Shown: positions 12,601-24,600 of the stretch, one piece after another
Numbering within the stretch: the first letter of the stretch is position 1
Layout: each line of letters starts with the position of its first letter
DNA from: Actinernus sp. WN-2022
Taxonomy: Eukaryota > Cnidaria > Anthozoa > Actiniaria > Actinernidae
Direction of reading: 5' to 3'
DNA: 64,000 nucleotides
NCBI GenBank assembly: GCA_030867875.1
Contig: JAOWCC010000286.1
Coordinates: forward strand, 1,488,001 to 1,552,000
Notes under the pieces: model-generated
Told to the model about the DNA's origin: nothing
Seen by the model: only the letters and a program-made list of their open reading frames with translations
Databases searched by the model: none
Translations under genes and position numbers: made by a program

Positions 12601-15600
12601 GCGCTTGGTTTATCGTGATTATGTTATAATGTTCCTTTACATTTTGTTGTGTGATATACACATTGTACAACTATATTAATAGACATAGGAAGAAAATAAG
12701 AAAAGAGAATATTTGTGACTAGTTTTAACAATAGGTGAGTGACTAAAACAAAAAACAAAAATCCCTATCCCTCAGATAACAATGACTTCATAAGAAAGAT
12801 GTTCATTCTATTCAAGTGAATACAATGGAGCCAGACAGAACACAATAGACTCATGATTCAACAATAACTTCATTAGAAATATGTTCATTCTATTTAAGTG
12901 AATACAATGGAGCCAGACAGAACACAATAGACTCCCATGATTCAACAATGACTTCATTAGAAAGATGTTCATTCTATTTAAGTGAATACAATGGAGCCAG
13001 ACAGAACACAATAGATTTCCATGATTCAACAATGACTTCATTAGAAAGATGTTCATTCTATTCAAGTGAATACAATTGTTGAGTGTTAAAATTGCAGGGA
13101 AGGTACCAAGACTCTTTCTTCTTTCACTCTGGTTTATTACAACGTATCTTTCGTTCTTCTCTCGTTCTTCTATCGTTCTTCTCTCGTTCTTCTGAACTCA
13201 CACTAGATATGTACTTGTATAAGTACAACTTTTCCTAGACATGTTTTGGCTTTACAACATTCCGTTGTATAACGGAGAACTGAGTTAGCCTAAAATTTCT
13301 CCCTAATTTGGTAATTGTTTTTAATAACAATTTGATCAAGTCCCTAATGAGTTGTCTAACTTGGCCCAAGGTTTTACCTTGGTCCGATACTCTAGGTGTG
13401 GTCTGAACCAACTCAGTGAAGTTCGCACCCAAAACATGCCTATCACAAATGTTCTACTAATTAGCGATATTGATTTCACCCTGTAACTACCATGTGACTA
13501 GCTCACATGACATGTACCCCAAACTAAAATTCAACTACCAAGTTAAATTATTTTGACCCAAAGATTCAGCAATCACGAAGTGATTGGAATTAACACATTT
13601 GAAGAACTTTAATAACTGGCCAGGTTAAATTCAAAGCTCCCCAACTATGCAATTTCAACTGCGTCATAGCTCGCTCAAATCCGACATCAATTGCTGTAGT
13701 GTTTATACATCCGGGAGTTTCCTATTGTGGGAAACCATGTCAGTGGCGGATCCAGGATTTGAAAAAGGGGGGTGACTATTTTGACCGGTACAGCTTCTGG
13801 TGCGAAATTTCTTACAAAATTTGAACGAATGTATTTTATTTTTACGAATTCTTATACAGAATTGTTTTTGGCCCAAAAGGGGGGGTAACATGTCACCCCC
13901 GTCACCACCCCTGGATCCGCCACTGCATGTATCACGTGATACTGGGAGATTGAGGAGGTCTCGAGAGCGAGCTGTACTGTGTGTGCACGAGTCCGAGTTC
14001 ATAGAGTAGTTCAAGCCTTAGTGGCTTTCTAGGTACATAACATTGGCGACGAGGATACTAATAACATGTCGGAGAAGACTTTACCCGCGTTGGACTTGTC
14101 AGGGCCTGCTTCACAAGTCGCTGAGCGGTGGCGCAAATGGAAGCGTGCATTCGAGTATTACGCTGAGGGAAAGGGAATCGAAAGCATCAAAAAGAAAACA
14201 TCTCAGTTACTGCATTTCGCCGGAATGGAGGTTCAGTATATATTCGAAGACTTACAGGACCCTGGTCCAGTTCCAGCAGAAGGCGACAACGCTTACAAAG
14301 TAGCCATTCGGAAGTTAGATTCCTATTTCAAGACCGAGGAAAACATTCCTTACGAACGCCACGTTTTCCGACAACTGGCACCGAACGACGGAGAGACCGC
14401 TGACCAGTTTATGGTTCGATTGAAACAACAAGCTCGACACTGCAATTTTGGAGGAAGTTTGGAAGACAATTTAAGAGATCAACTGATCGAGAAGTTAAAG
14501 AACTTTGAGCTGAAAAGAAAGCTTCTGGAAACCCCAAACATTACATTAACAGAGGCCTTAAATAAATCTCGTGCTTGGGAAGCAGCCGGTCGACAAGCAG
14601 AGAACATGACTGTCCCACAACAGAGAGAGGAAGGGAATATCAATGCAGTCAAGACGAGCTACGGTGCAGGAGAGAAGAAAAGTCGAAAGTGCTTCAATTG
14701 TGACAGGGAAGGTCATCTGGCAAGAGATAGAAACTGTCCAGCAAAGGGAAAGAAATGTGCGAATTGTGGGAAATATGGACATTTTGCTGCATGCTGTAGA
14801 GGAGAAAGCGATCGTCGTGAACCAAAAGGCAATGGAGACAAGCGGAGGGGAGCCCCTTATAGGCAGTCACACCAGAGCAACACCAATTATGCTGGAGATC
14901 AGGAGGCGAGTGATAGTGACGAGAGTAGTGCTTTTGCATTCACTGTGACAGATCAAATGGGAGAGAGATGTAATGCAACCTTCTCTGAGGAACCTGTGAT
15001 AAAAGTGAGAATCAATGGCATCCCTTAAGAAGTACTTATTGACTCTGGCTCGGTCAGCAACCTAATTGGGATGAAAGAGTTAAAAGAACTGAAGACACAA
15101 GGATTACAAGTCGACATAAAAGACTGTCACAAGAAGTTGTACGCATATGGGGGAAAGGAATTAGAGGTGGTAGGTCAATTTGAAGCTGAACTGGCAGTAT
15201 GTGACAGTAAGGAAATAAACTCGTGTTTTGTAGTTATCAGAAGTGGGAGGTGTTTACTGGGTCATTCGACTTCAACAGCCCTAGGCTTATTGCATATTGG
15301 ACCCGAGGCCGGCAATAAAACTGAATGCAACGTTGTGGATGATTTATCATCAGTTCTTTAAGCTAAACATCCAAAAGTTTTCAATGGCATTGGCAAGCTT
15401 CAAGATTATAAATTCAAACTACATATTGACCCAGAGGTAACACCAGTGGCTCAAAAGCCTAGACTTTCGCATTACGAGAGAAGGTAACAGCTAAAGTGAA
15501 GGACCTTATTGATAAAGATATCGTGGAGCGAGTAGATGGACCTACATCATGGGTTAGCCCTGTAGTGGTCGCACCGAAAGCATCGGGAGATATACGGTTA

Positions 15601-18600
15601 TGCGTAGACATGAGGAGGGCCAATGAAGCCATTGTTCGTGAAAGGATACCAATGCCAACTGTTGATGAAGTACTTGAGAACCTCAATGGCAGCACTGTGT
15701 TTTCCAAGTTAGATCTGCGCCTGGGATTCCATCAAATTGAATTACAGGAGGAATCAAGAGATATTACCACATTTGCCACGCATGATGGACTGTTCAGATA
15801 CAAGAGGTTGATATTCGGTGTCAACTCAGCACCAGAGAAGTATCAGCAGATAATAAGACAAGTGGTCTCAGACATCAACGGGGTTCAGAACATCGCAGAT
15901 GATTTGATAGTACATGGTAAGGACAACGACGAACATGACAGGAACCTCTACAAGGTGATACAGAGATTAGAAGAAAAGAACCTGACACTCAATGCAGAAA
16001 AATGTGCGTTTCGGATGGACAACGTGGTATTTATGGGACTTCTGTTTTCAAAATATGGCATTGGTCCAACAGAGGAAAAGGTTCGTGCTGTACTAGAGGC
16101 AACCTGCCCAACCACCCCAGCAGAAGTCAGAAGTTTTCTTGGAATGGTAGCGTTCAGTGCGCGTTTCATTCCTAAGTTTGCAACCATTGCAGAGCCTCTG
16201 AGAGCAATTTCGAGGAAAGGAGTACCTTTCACCTGGGGCAAAGAGGAAGAAGAGTCATTCAAAGAGTTGAAACAGCAACTAGCCAGTGCACCTGTCCTGG
16301 CCTATTTTGATAAAGATGCGCACACAAGAGTGATAGCTGATGCAAGTCCAGTTGGGCTGGGAGCAGTATTAGTTCAAGAGAAGAACGGGGAGAGTCGTGC
16401 CGTATGCTATGCCAGTAGGAGCCTTAGTAATGTAGAGAGGCGCTACAGTCAAACAGAAAAGGAGGCATTAGCACTAGTCTGGGCGTGTGAAAGATTCAAT
16501 TTGTACCTGTATGGACTGCAGACATTCGACTTGGTAACAGATCACGAAGCCCTGAAGGTGATCTACTCCAGGGGATCCAAACCATCGGCACGCATAGAAC
16601 GCTGGGTGTTAAGACTTCAGCCATATAATTACAAAGTATGTTACGTCTCTTCAAGAGATAACATAGCAGATGCACTTTCTCGGTTAACTAAGGTTCCAGC
16701 ATCGAGGGAGTACCGTCACGATGATGAGCATGTTCGCATGGTTACCTTGCAAGCAGTGCCAGCAGCACTCAAGATTCAAGAGATAGAGAGAATGTCAGCA
16801 GAAGACAAAGAGCTGCAATTAGTAAGAGGTTGTCTTGTCAGTGGGGACTGGGATAGAGCCCCAAAGCCATACCTGATGGTGCGTAATGAACTGCCGTTCA
16901 TTGGCCAAGTCATTTTACGAGGGACTAGAATTGTCGTTCCTCAGGCTCTGAGAAAAAGAGTCACTGATCTTGCACACGAGGGCCATCAAGGTATTGTGAA
17001 GACGAAAGAACGCTTACGGTCTAAAGTATGGTGGCCAGGCATATATAAGGATGCAGAAAGGAAATGTCGTGAATGCTACGGATGTCAACTAGTGACGAAG
17101 CAAAGCATACCTCCACTAGTGAAACCAACTAGAATGCCAGAGAGACATTGGCAGGACCTAGCACTAGACTTACTGGGACCTATGCCAACAGGAGAGTACC
17201 TACTGGTCCTAGTACACTATTTTAGCAGGTGGATCGAAGTTGATGTGATCCACTCTACTAACACTGAGGTAATTGTCAAGTGTTTAGATGCACAATTTTC
17301 CAGACATGGAGTACCTACTACCCTGAGGACAGATAATGGATCCAACCTTGTGTCCAAGGAAATGGAGAGGTACCTGACCGAAATGGGCATCAAGCACAAG
17401 TTAACAACACCATTGTGGCCAAGAGCAAATGGAGAGGTTGAGAGACAAAATCGATCACTCTTGAAAGCTATGAGAGCTGCCCATGCGGAAAGAAGGAACT
17501 GGAGAACTGAGCTGAACAAGTTTCTCCTAGCTTATCGCTCTACTGTGCACACAACAACTGGTAAGAGCCCAGCAGAGCTGTTATACAAGAGAAATCTTTC
17601 AACAAAATTGCCAGATATTGATGATTTGTGTGGGTCAGGAGAGGAGGGCTACCAAGAAGTTAGAGATCGTGATGCTGAGAAGAAACAGCTGGGTACAGAC
17701 TATGTTGACAAGAAACGTCAGGCAGCTGAGAGGGACATCCAGGCAGGGGATCTTGTGTTACTTGAGAAAAGGAAGGAGAACAAGCTATCATCACACTACG
17801 AGAGTGAACCATACCAAGTAACGGCACGCTATGGTGATCAGATGCAACTAAAGTCATCTCAGGGTGTAGAATACAAGATAAACATACAACACACCAAGCG
17901 TTTTATCAATCCCGTCACAGAACCAATAGAGCCTAGTGTAATAGATCCTGTGGCAGTGCTAATTAGGGAACCGACACCAGGACCAGAGTTGGAAGTACAA
18001 CTAAGTCAGAGAGATGCTAAGGAGCAAATAGGAGCAAACCAGGAGCCACAGATTACAAGAAGATCAGGGAGGATAACGCGACCCCCAAACAACCTTAGTG
18101 ACTATGTTACAAGCTGACTTTGATGTTAAACAGTCTTGCTCATTGTATTGGAGAGACATTTGTTAATCATATAGTTTTATTTAGGTTGAGATACGCCTTA
18201 TTGCCTTAGTGGAGAAAAGGAGAGAATGTAGTGTTTATACATCCGGGAGTTTCCTAGTGTGGGAAACCATGTATCACGTGATACTGGGAGATTGAGGAGG
18301 TCTCGAGAGCGAGCTGTACTGTGTGTGCACGAGTCCGAGTTCATAGAGTAGTTCAAGCCTTAGTGGCTTTCTAGGTACATAACAATTGCTATCTAAAATA
18401 TGTCTAGAACAGTTTTAGTTTTCAGACATTACATAAATTTGTGCGGAAACTAAAGCCGCGGTCATAACAAATGCACAACTATGCCTGATATTCGAAATAA
18501 TCTTAAACAATCTAAATTCCATATATTTCGTAACAATAACTCCATAACACAATGGAGCCAGACAAAACACAATAGACTCCCATGATTCAACAATAACTTA

Positions 18601-21600
18601 ATTAGAAAGATGTTCGTTCTATTTAAGTGAATACAATGGAGCCAGACAGAACACAATAGACTCCCATGATTCAACAATAACTTCATTAGAAAGATGTTCG
18701 TTCTATTCAAGTGAATACAAAGGAGCCAGACAGAACACAATAGACTCCCATGATTCAACAATAACTTCATTAGAAAGATGTTCGTTCTATTTAAGTGAAT
18801 ACAATGAAGCCAGACAGAACACAATAGACTCCCATGATTCAACAATAACTTCATTAGAAAGATGTTCGTTCTATTTAAGTGAATACAATGGAGCCAGACA
18901 GAACACAATAGACTCCCATGATTCCTATTTACTATTTCCCATTTTCAGCAAATAAACCTTTTTAGAAATAGGTATATGTATAATAAATCGAATAAAAACA
19001 TACATGAGCACCTTAAAATAAGTGAATTTGAAACTCGCACTGAAAAGTATTCTACACGTAGCTGTAGAAAAACACATATCCAACTTGAATCTCGACTTAT
19101 TGAAAGAATGTTAATGTTATTTTTATTATGAACAATTATACATGACTTGAACACGAAAAATATTGTTCACGCTCTCCAAATTAAATTTTAATTGCAAAAA
19201 AATGAATAAGGGAAAACTAAAATTCGATAAAATAAAGAGGGTCGATTTTTTTCACTTCATAGGCACTTAAAAAAAAGGACTTTCTATCAATTTCAGATCT
19301 TTTAAAGTGCCCTTACGATCAAATTTTGAGATAGTGATATTTTTGCCTATTGCTAAAGTAATGTTGCTATATATTTTTCTAGCCAAACCGTTTTTCGATA
19401 TGACGGCGGGAAGTCTTATTTGTCGGAGTTCGAATCTTGAATTTTTATGTCCGCCATTACCCAAAGCTGATTTGCAGCGGAAGCGACGTGATTTTACTCA
19501 TCTCAACAACGTGCGGAGCTACTTTTCACACACCCCTTTGCCAGAACTTATAAGTAAAGTGTTACGTAGCTTGATTGACATTCCATTGTATTACGTCACG
19601 GTCGCATGGCCCTGTGCAGTCATGCATGTAAGCATGTTTTCAGAGTTGAGCTGACTTAGAATAAAGCTGGTTGTGTGTTTCTTGGATAGCGTTTTCCCAA
19701 TTAGTTCAACCCGAATAGTTTTCCACAAAGACGTGACAATTGGCGACGAGGATGAGATCCTGCTCATCAGCGTTCTAGAGAAGGAATAGAGCGGAATTTT
19801 TTGTTTAGAAGAAACAAAGAACATGGGAGAAGAAACGCGACCCGGAATTTACGGTAAAGTAAACAAATACAATTCGGTGGATGATTTGGAATCCTACACA
19901 GAGCAGTTGGACTTTTATTTCATAGCCAGCCAAGTAACAGACTACAAAACGAAGAAAGCGATTCTTCTGGCGAATTTAAGTGCAGAGACATTCCAATTAC
20001 TAAAGGATTTGGTAATGCCCGCCAAGACGAAAGACGAAGCGATTACTTACGAAGTAATAGTCAACAAGCTCAAAGAACACACGAAGCCTGAAAGGTCAGA
20101 GCTTGTAGCTCGCTATGAGTTTGATAATAGAAGCAGAAAGCCCGGAGAGTCGGTCTGTGCCTATGTAGCTACGCTGAAACATATGGCTGTGGATTGTAAA
20201 TTCTCTGATGCGATGCGAAAAGAACGACTTCGAGACAGGCTTGTGTCGGGGATCAAAGACGACAAAATGTTGAGAGAAATGTTGAAAGAGAAATTATCGG
20301 ACTTGACATTTGACAATGCTGTCAGGAAATGCCTGGCTATAGAACATTGAGGCTAATAAAGATGTTATGGCCTTTAATAACGAGCCTAGTCAAGATACTA
20401 AAGTTAACAAGCTGGATAGTTATAAACAAAGGCCTTCGAGGAAAAAAACACAGGGAGCCCGAAACAACAGTCACAGCCCACTGCAACTACAAAGTGCTAC
20501 CGATGCGAAGGACAGCATGACCCTAAAAGTGGTTCTTTTATCAAGGTTAAGTGTTATACGTGTGGAAAGCAAGGGCACATAAGCCGGGCATGTCGCCAGA
20601 ATGCAGAAAACAAGAGGTCAACCCCTAAATGTCATGCTGGACGATGACAGCGAAGAAACTGAGGAGGAGGGCTGGGTCGGGTTGCATGCGAAACCTGCTT
20701 GGAAACCGATCTTAGATGATGTGGAAATAGAGGGCACTAATATCTCGATGGAACTGGACACTGGCTCAGCTGTTTCAGTTATGAACGAAACAATATATTG
20801 GGAACTGCTGAGCCAAGTGCCGCTGGAAAACACTCTCTTGGAATTGCACACTTACACGGGCGAAAGCGTGACGCCCTTGGGGGATCATGTACGGGAAGGT
20901 GCGTTATGAAAATCAAGAAGCGACACTCCCTCTTTACGTGACTACTGGCAGTGTACCATCATTACTGGGCCGAGAGTGGTTATATTCTATCCGCTTGGAC
21001 TGGCCGTTGATGCGTCTCGGAACGCAGCAAAGTTTGAAGGATGTGCTGGACAAGCAGTGTTTTCGGAGGAACTCGGAACACTGAAGGGCATAAAGGCGCG
21101 GGTTCAGGTGAAGGAGAACCCAACCCCATGGTTTTGGAAGGCTCGCCCAGTGGCTCTGGCACGGAAGCCAGCAGTAGAGCGTGGACTGGATGCACTTGAA
21201 GCAAAAGGGATAATCAAGGGCAGTTTAGCACACTTGATCTGCGACAAGCTTATTTACAGATGGAGATGGAAGAAGAGTCAAAGCCTTATTTGACAATCAA
21301 TACAGCCCGTGGCCTCTACCAGTACCAGCGGTGTCCATACGCAGTGGCATCTGGCCCGGCTGTCTGGCAGAGGGCCATGGATCAGGTTCTACAAGGAATT
21401 CCAGGAGTCCAGTGTTACCTGGACGACATTATTGTGACAGGTGTAAGGCAGTCTTGCTGACAGTCTTGCAGCGACTGGAAGATTACGGTCTTTAGGCAAA
21501 TCGTGAGAAATGCAAGTTTATGCGTGATTCGGTGGAGTACCTGGAGCACACCATCTCCGCAGAGGGGCTGCACCAACCCCCAAAGAAGGTGAAAGCTATG

Positions 21601-24600
21601 GCGGAACTTTCTGCACCAGAGAATGTGGGGCAGTTACGATCTTTTCTGGGAATGGTGCAGTGTTATGCACGGTTCTTACCTGATCTAGCGACACATCTAG
21701 TACCACTACATCATCTCCTGCAAAAGGATGTGAAATGGGTCTGGGGAAAGGAGCAGGAGAGTACTTTTAAGAAGGTCAAGAGTATGCTGCTCCAGGCACG
21801 TGTCCTAACTCACTTCAACCCAGACCTACCAGTTGTTCTAGCATTATGGACTGGGCGCGGTTCTCTCGTATCAAATGCCGGATGGTAGCGAGAGGCCGAT
21901 AGCCTATGCTTCTTATTCGTTGACCAAACGGAACGAACGTTTGCTCAGATTGAGAAGGAAGCGCTCAGTTTGTACTGGGATGTACGGAAGTTTCAGACAT
22001 ATCTAGAGGGTCGTCACTTCATGCTGATCACGGATCACAAACCCCTTAAGTATATCATGGACTCTGGTAAAACAGTGCCAGTTACCGCGGCAGCACGGCT
22101 GCAGCGTTGATGTTTGTTTCTCGGTGCTTTTTCATATGAGATTGAGCACCGGGGAACTAAACAGCATGCTAACTGTGATGGCTTGTCACGTCTACCTTTA
22201 GCGCAGACTCCGGAGGACAAACCGGATGAAGTGGAGTTGTACCATATGACAGTGGTTGATGCGTTGCCTGTCACCGAGAAGGAGCTTCGGATTAGAGACA
22301 AACCGAGATCCTCTTCTTGCGCGAGTTGTGCGGTTAGTAGAATCGGGCTGGGAAGGTGTGGAGTCCAACCCCGATATTGTTCCTTACACCTGTCGTAAGG
22401 ATAAACTGACTGTGCATCACGGGATCCTCATGTGGGGCAGCCGGGTAGTTGTGCCGCCAAAGTCGAGAGAAAGGGTCCTTGACATGTTGCATGAGGGTAA
22501 CATGGGGATTGTGAAGATGAAAGGAGTTGCACGTGGTTACACTTGGTGGCCTCAGATAGACAGCGACATCGAGTGGGTCGCTAAGCGGTGTCAAGGTTGT
22601 CAGGAGGTGGCAGGAAATTCAGCTCGTGCTCCGCTGCATAGGTGGGAGTATCCGGCACACCCCTGGCAACGGCTCCATGTTGACTTTGTGGGACCGGTTG
22701 AAGGAAGGATGCTTACGGTGGTGAGTGATGCCCACAGCAAGTGGCCGGAGATCTTCATAATGCGCAACACCACGACAACGGAGACTGTGTCGACGCTACG
22801 CTCCCTGTTCGCAAGGATGGGTCTGCGGAACAGATGGTCTCTGACAACGGACCACAGTTCACATCTGAAGAGTTCAGACAGTTCACTGAGATGAACGGGA
22901 TAAGACATGTAAATGGCGCTCCTTATCATCCGTCCACCAATGGCTCGGCAGAGCGTTTGGTGCAGAGTTTTCAAGACCGGCATCAAGGCAGATCGGACAG
23001 ACAGGTCCCTGCAGCACACGCTCGACAGGATCCTGTTTGCATACCGCAACGCACCACACGCCACGACGGGGCACAACCCTGCACAGCTACTGTTCGGCAG
23101 GAGCTTCAGGTCGAGACTGGACTTGCTGAGGCCGGATGTAAAACGGCAGGTTGACAAGAAGCTGCTGCAGAACGAAACCCGCGCTTTGACCTCTTTTGAG
23201 GACGGTGATGAAGTGTGGGTGCGAAACTACCGGGGAGGTCCGAAATGGATGTGCGGCAAGGTGCTTCATCGTACGGGACCGGTGATGTACAGGGTCCAGA
23301 TGAATGACTACACATGGAAACGTCATGTAGAACAGATGCGTTCCGCAGTGACCAGAGGAAGCCCTAACGAAGAACGCCAAGAGTCGCCGTGTCCGGATGT
23401 TTTGGTACCCCCTTCTGCTCCTGTGGAGGTGAATCCTACAACAAAAGAACCTGAGAGTTCGGAGGTAGCCGCCCCTGAACCAGCTCAGTCGACACCTGAA
23501 CAACCTGTTGCGAGTGTGGCAGCTGACTCTGAAGACTACAGTGAAGACTACAGTGAAGACTACACGCTCGGGACGAGTAGCGAAGCCTCCAGTTAGATTC
23601 CAGTAGTTAGGATACGGGATTACAAGTTGGACTAGAACATTGAACTCGTTTTAGTTTAAATGTTTAGGATTTAAGGGGAAGGAAAGTGTTACGTAGCTTG
23701 ATTGACATTCCATTGTATTACGTCACGGCCGCATGGCCCTGTGCAATCATGCATGTAAGCATGTTTTCAGAGTTGAGTTGACTTAGAATAAAGCTGGTTG
23801 TGTGTTTCTTGGATAGCGTTTTCCCAATCAGGTGAACCCGAATAGTTTGCCACAAAGACGTGACATAAAGTACAATGTTTTACTATGTTTCCTAAAAGGA
23901 AATTAAAGGACGAAGTTTTAAATAGAGATATCCCTTTAAAAGAGTGGCGTGTCGAGAAAAAGACGTCACGACAGCAACAAGATCGCGAACTATTTGGAAC
24001 ACATTTCAGTAATAGCGGACGTGATTTTGATGGTAAACTCTCCGCAAAATTCATAGTTTAATTTGGTCCTTTGGCAACAGTTTTTACTGATTTGGATATT
24101 TCAACCACTGTGTGTCCTTTTGGAAGACCAAACGTTACAAAAGAAATGGTCAAATTTCGTCGTAGTGGCACTTTAAATATATTTTCCATGAGATCTAAAT
24201 TTGAATAAATTGTTCGTCGAGCAAAGAGATAAATGAACTCACTTATTAAACATTTCTTTTCGCGCTCTTCATATATTGGTAATTTTACATTTCATCAGCA
24301 AAAAGAGCACATTTTGCTTGTCGTGGTTTATTGGGTTATCTTAGTATAGGTAATAGCATGATTCGTAGTGATATCGCGAGTGATATTTCGAAAAGTGTTC
24401 GTAATATCACGAGCCGTTGCGGCGAGTACCCGGTACCGCCGTACATATCACTCAACCCCCCCTCCCGCCCGAATTTGAAATACCACTCTTTGGAGTTTGT
24501 AATTTCACTATTACGTTGAAATACCACTCCCCTTAGCCAATCAGATTGCAGAAATGTCTTAGGTCATGTTATAATAAAAGAAATAGTGAACGCCACAGCT

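Larger units (their letters stand above)
13690..18389 (+). mobile_element. Gypsy LTR retrotransposon 1 (complete structure)
   Basis: LTRs at 13695-14042 (enlarged by a nested element) and 18227-18384, target duplication ATTGC at 13690-13694 and 18385-18389, primer site region TTGGCGACGAGGAT at 14043, gag, protease, RT/RNase H/integrase and a polypurine tract GGAGAAAAGGAGAGAA before the 3' LTR. The two LTRs, ignoring the nested insert, differ by one base in 158, indicating a recent insertion. Domain order and the IADD variant of the RT catalytic box match K02A2.6-like Gypsy elements. It sits in intron 5 in the sense orientation of the host gene. Confidence 0.92.
19555..23870 (+). mobile_element. 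Gypsy LTR retrotransposon 2 (degraded)
   Basis: LTRs 19560-19738 and 23687-23865, both 179 bp, with target duplication TAAAG at 19555-19559 and 23866-23870. The primer region TTGGCGACGAGGATG (from 19740) is the same as in Gypsy 1. The polypurine tract is near 23675-23686. LTRs differ at about seven positions by eye. Internal frames for gag, protease, RT, RNase H and integrase are in order but broken. It is older than Gypsy 1 and a different lineage (retropepsin [16 protein letters not shown] box). Confidence 0.92.

Noticed and set aside
18462..18908. A 148-codon minus-strand frame with perfect 28-residue repeats
   Set aside because: It is the translation of the 84-bp minisatellite; the period is a multiple of three, so the frame stays open by chance.
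12793..18925. Minisatellite arrays as a CRISPR array
   Set aside because: Units are contiguous without variable spacers, and the genome is eukaryotic.
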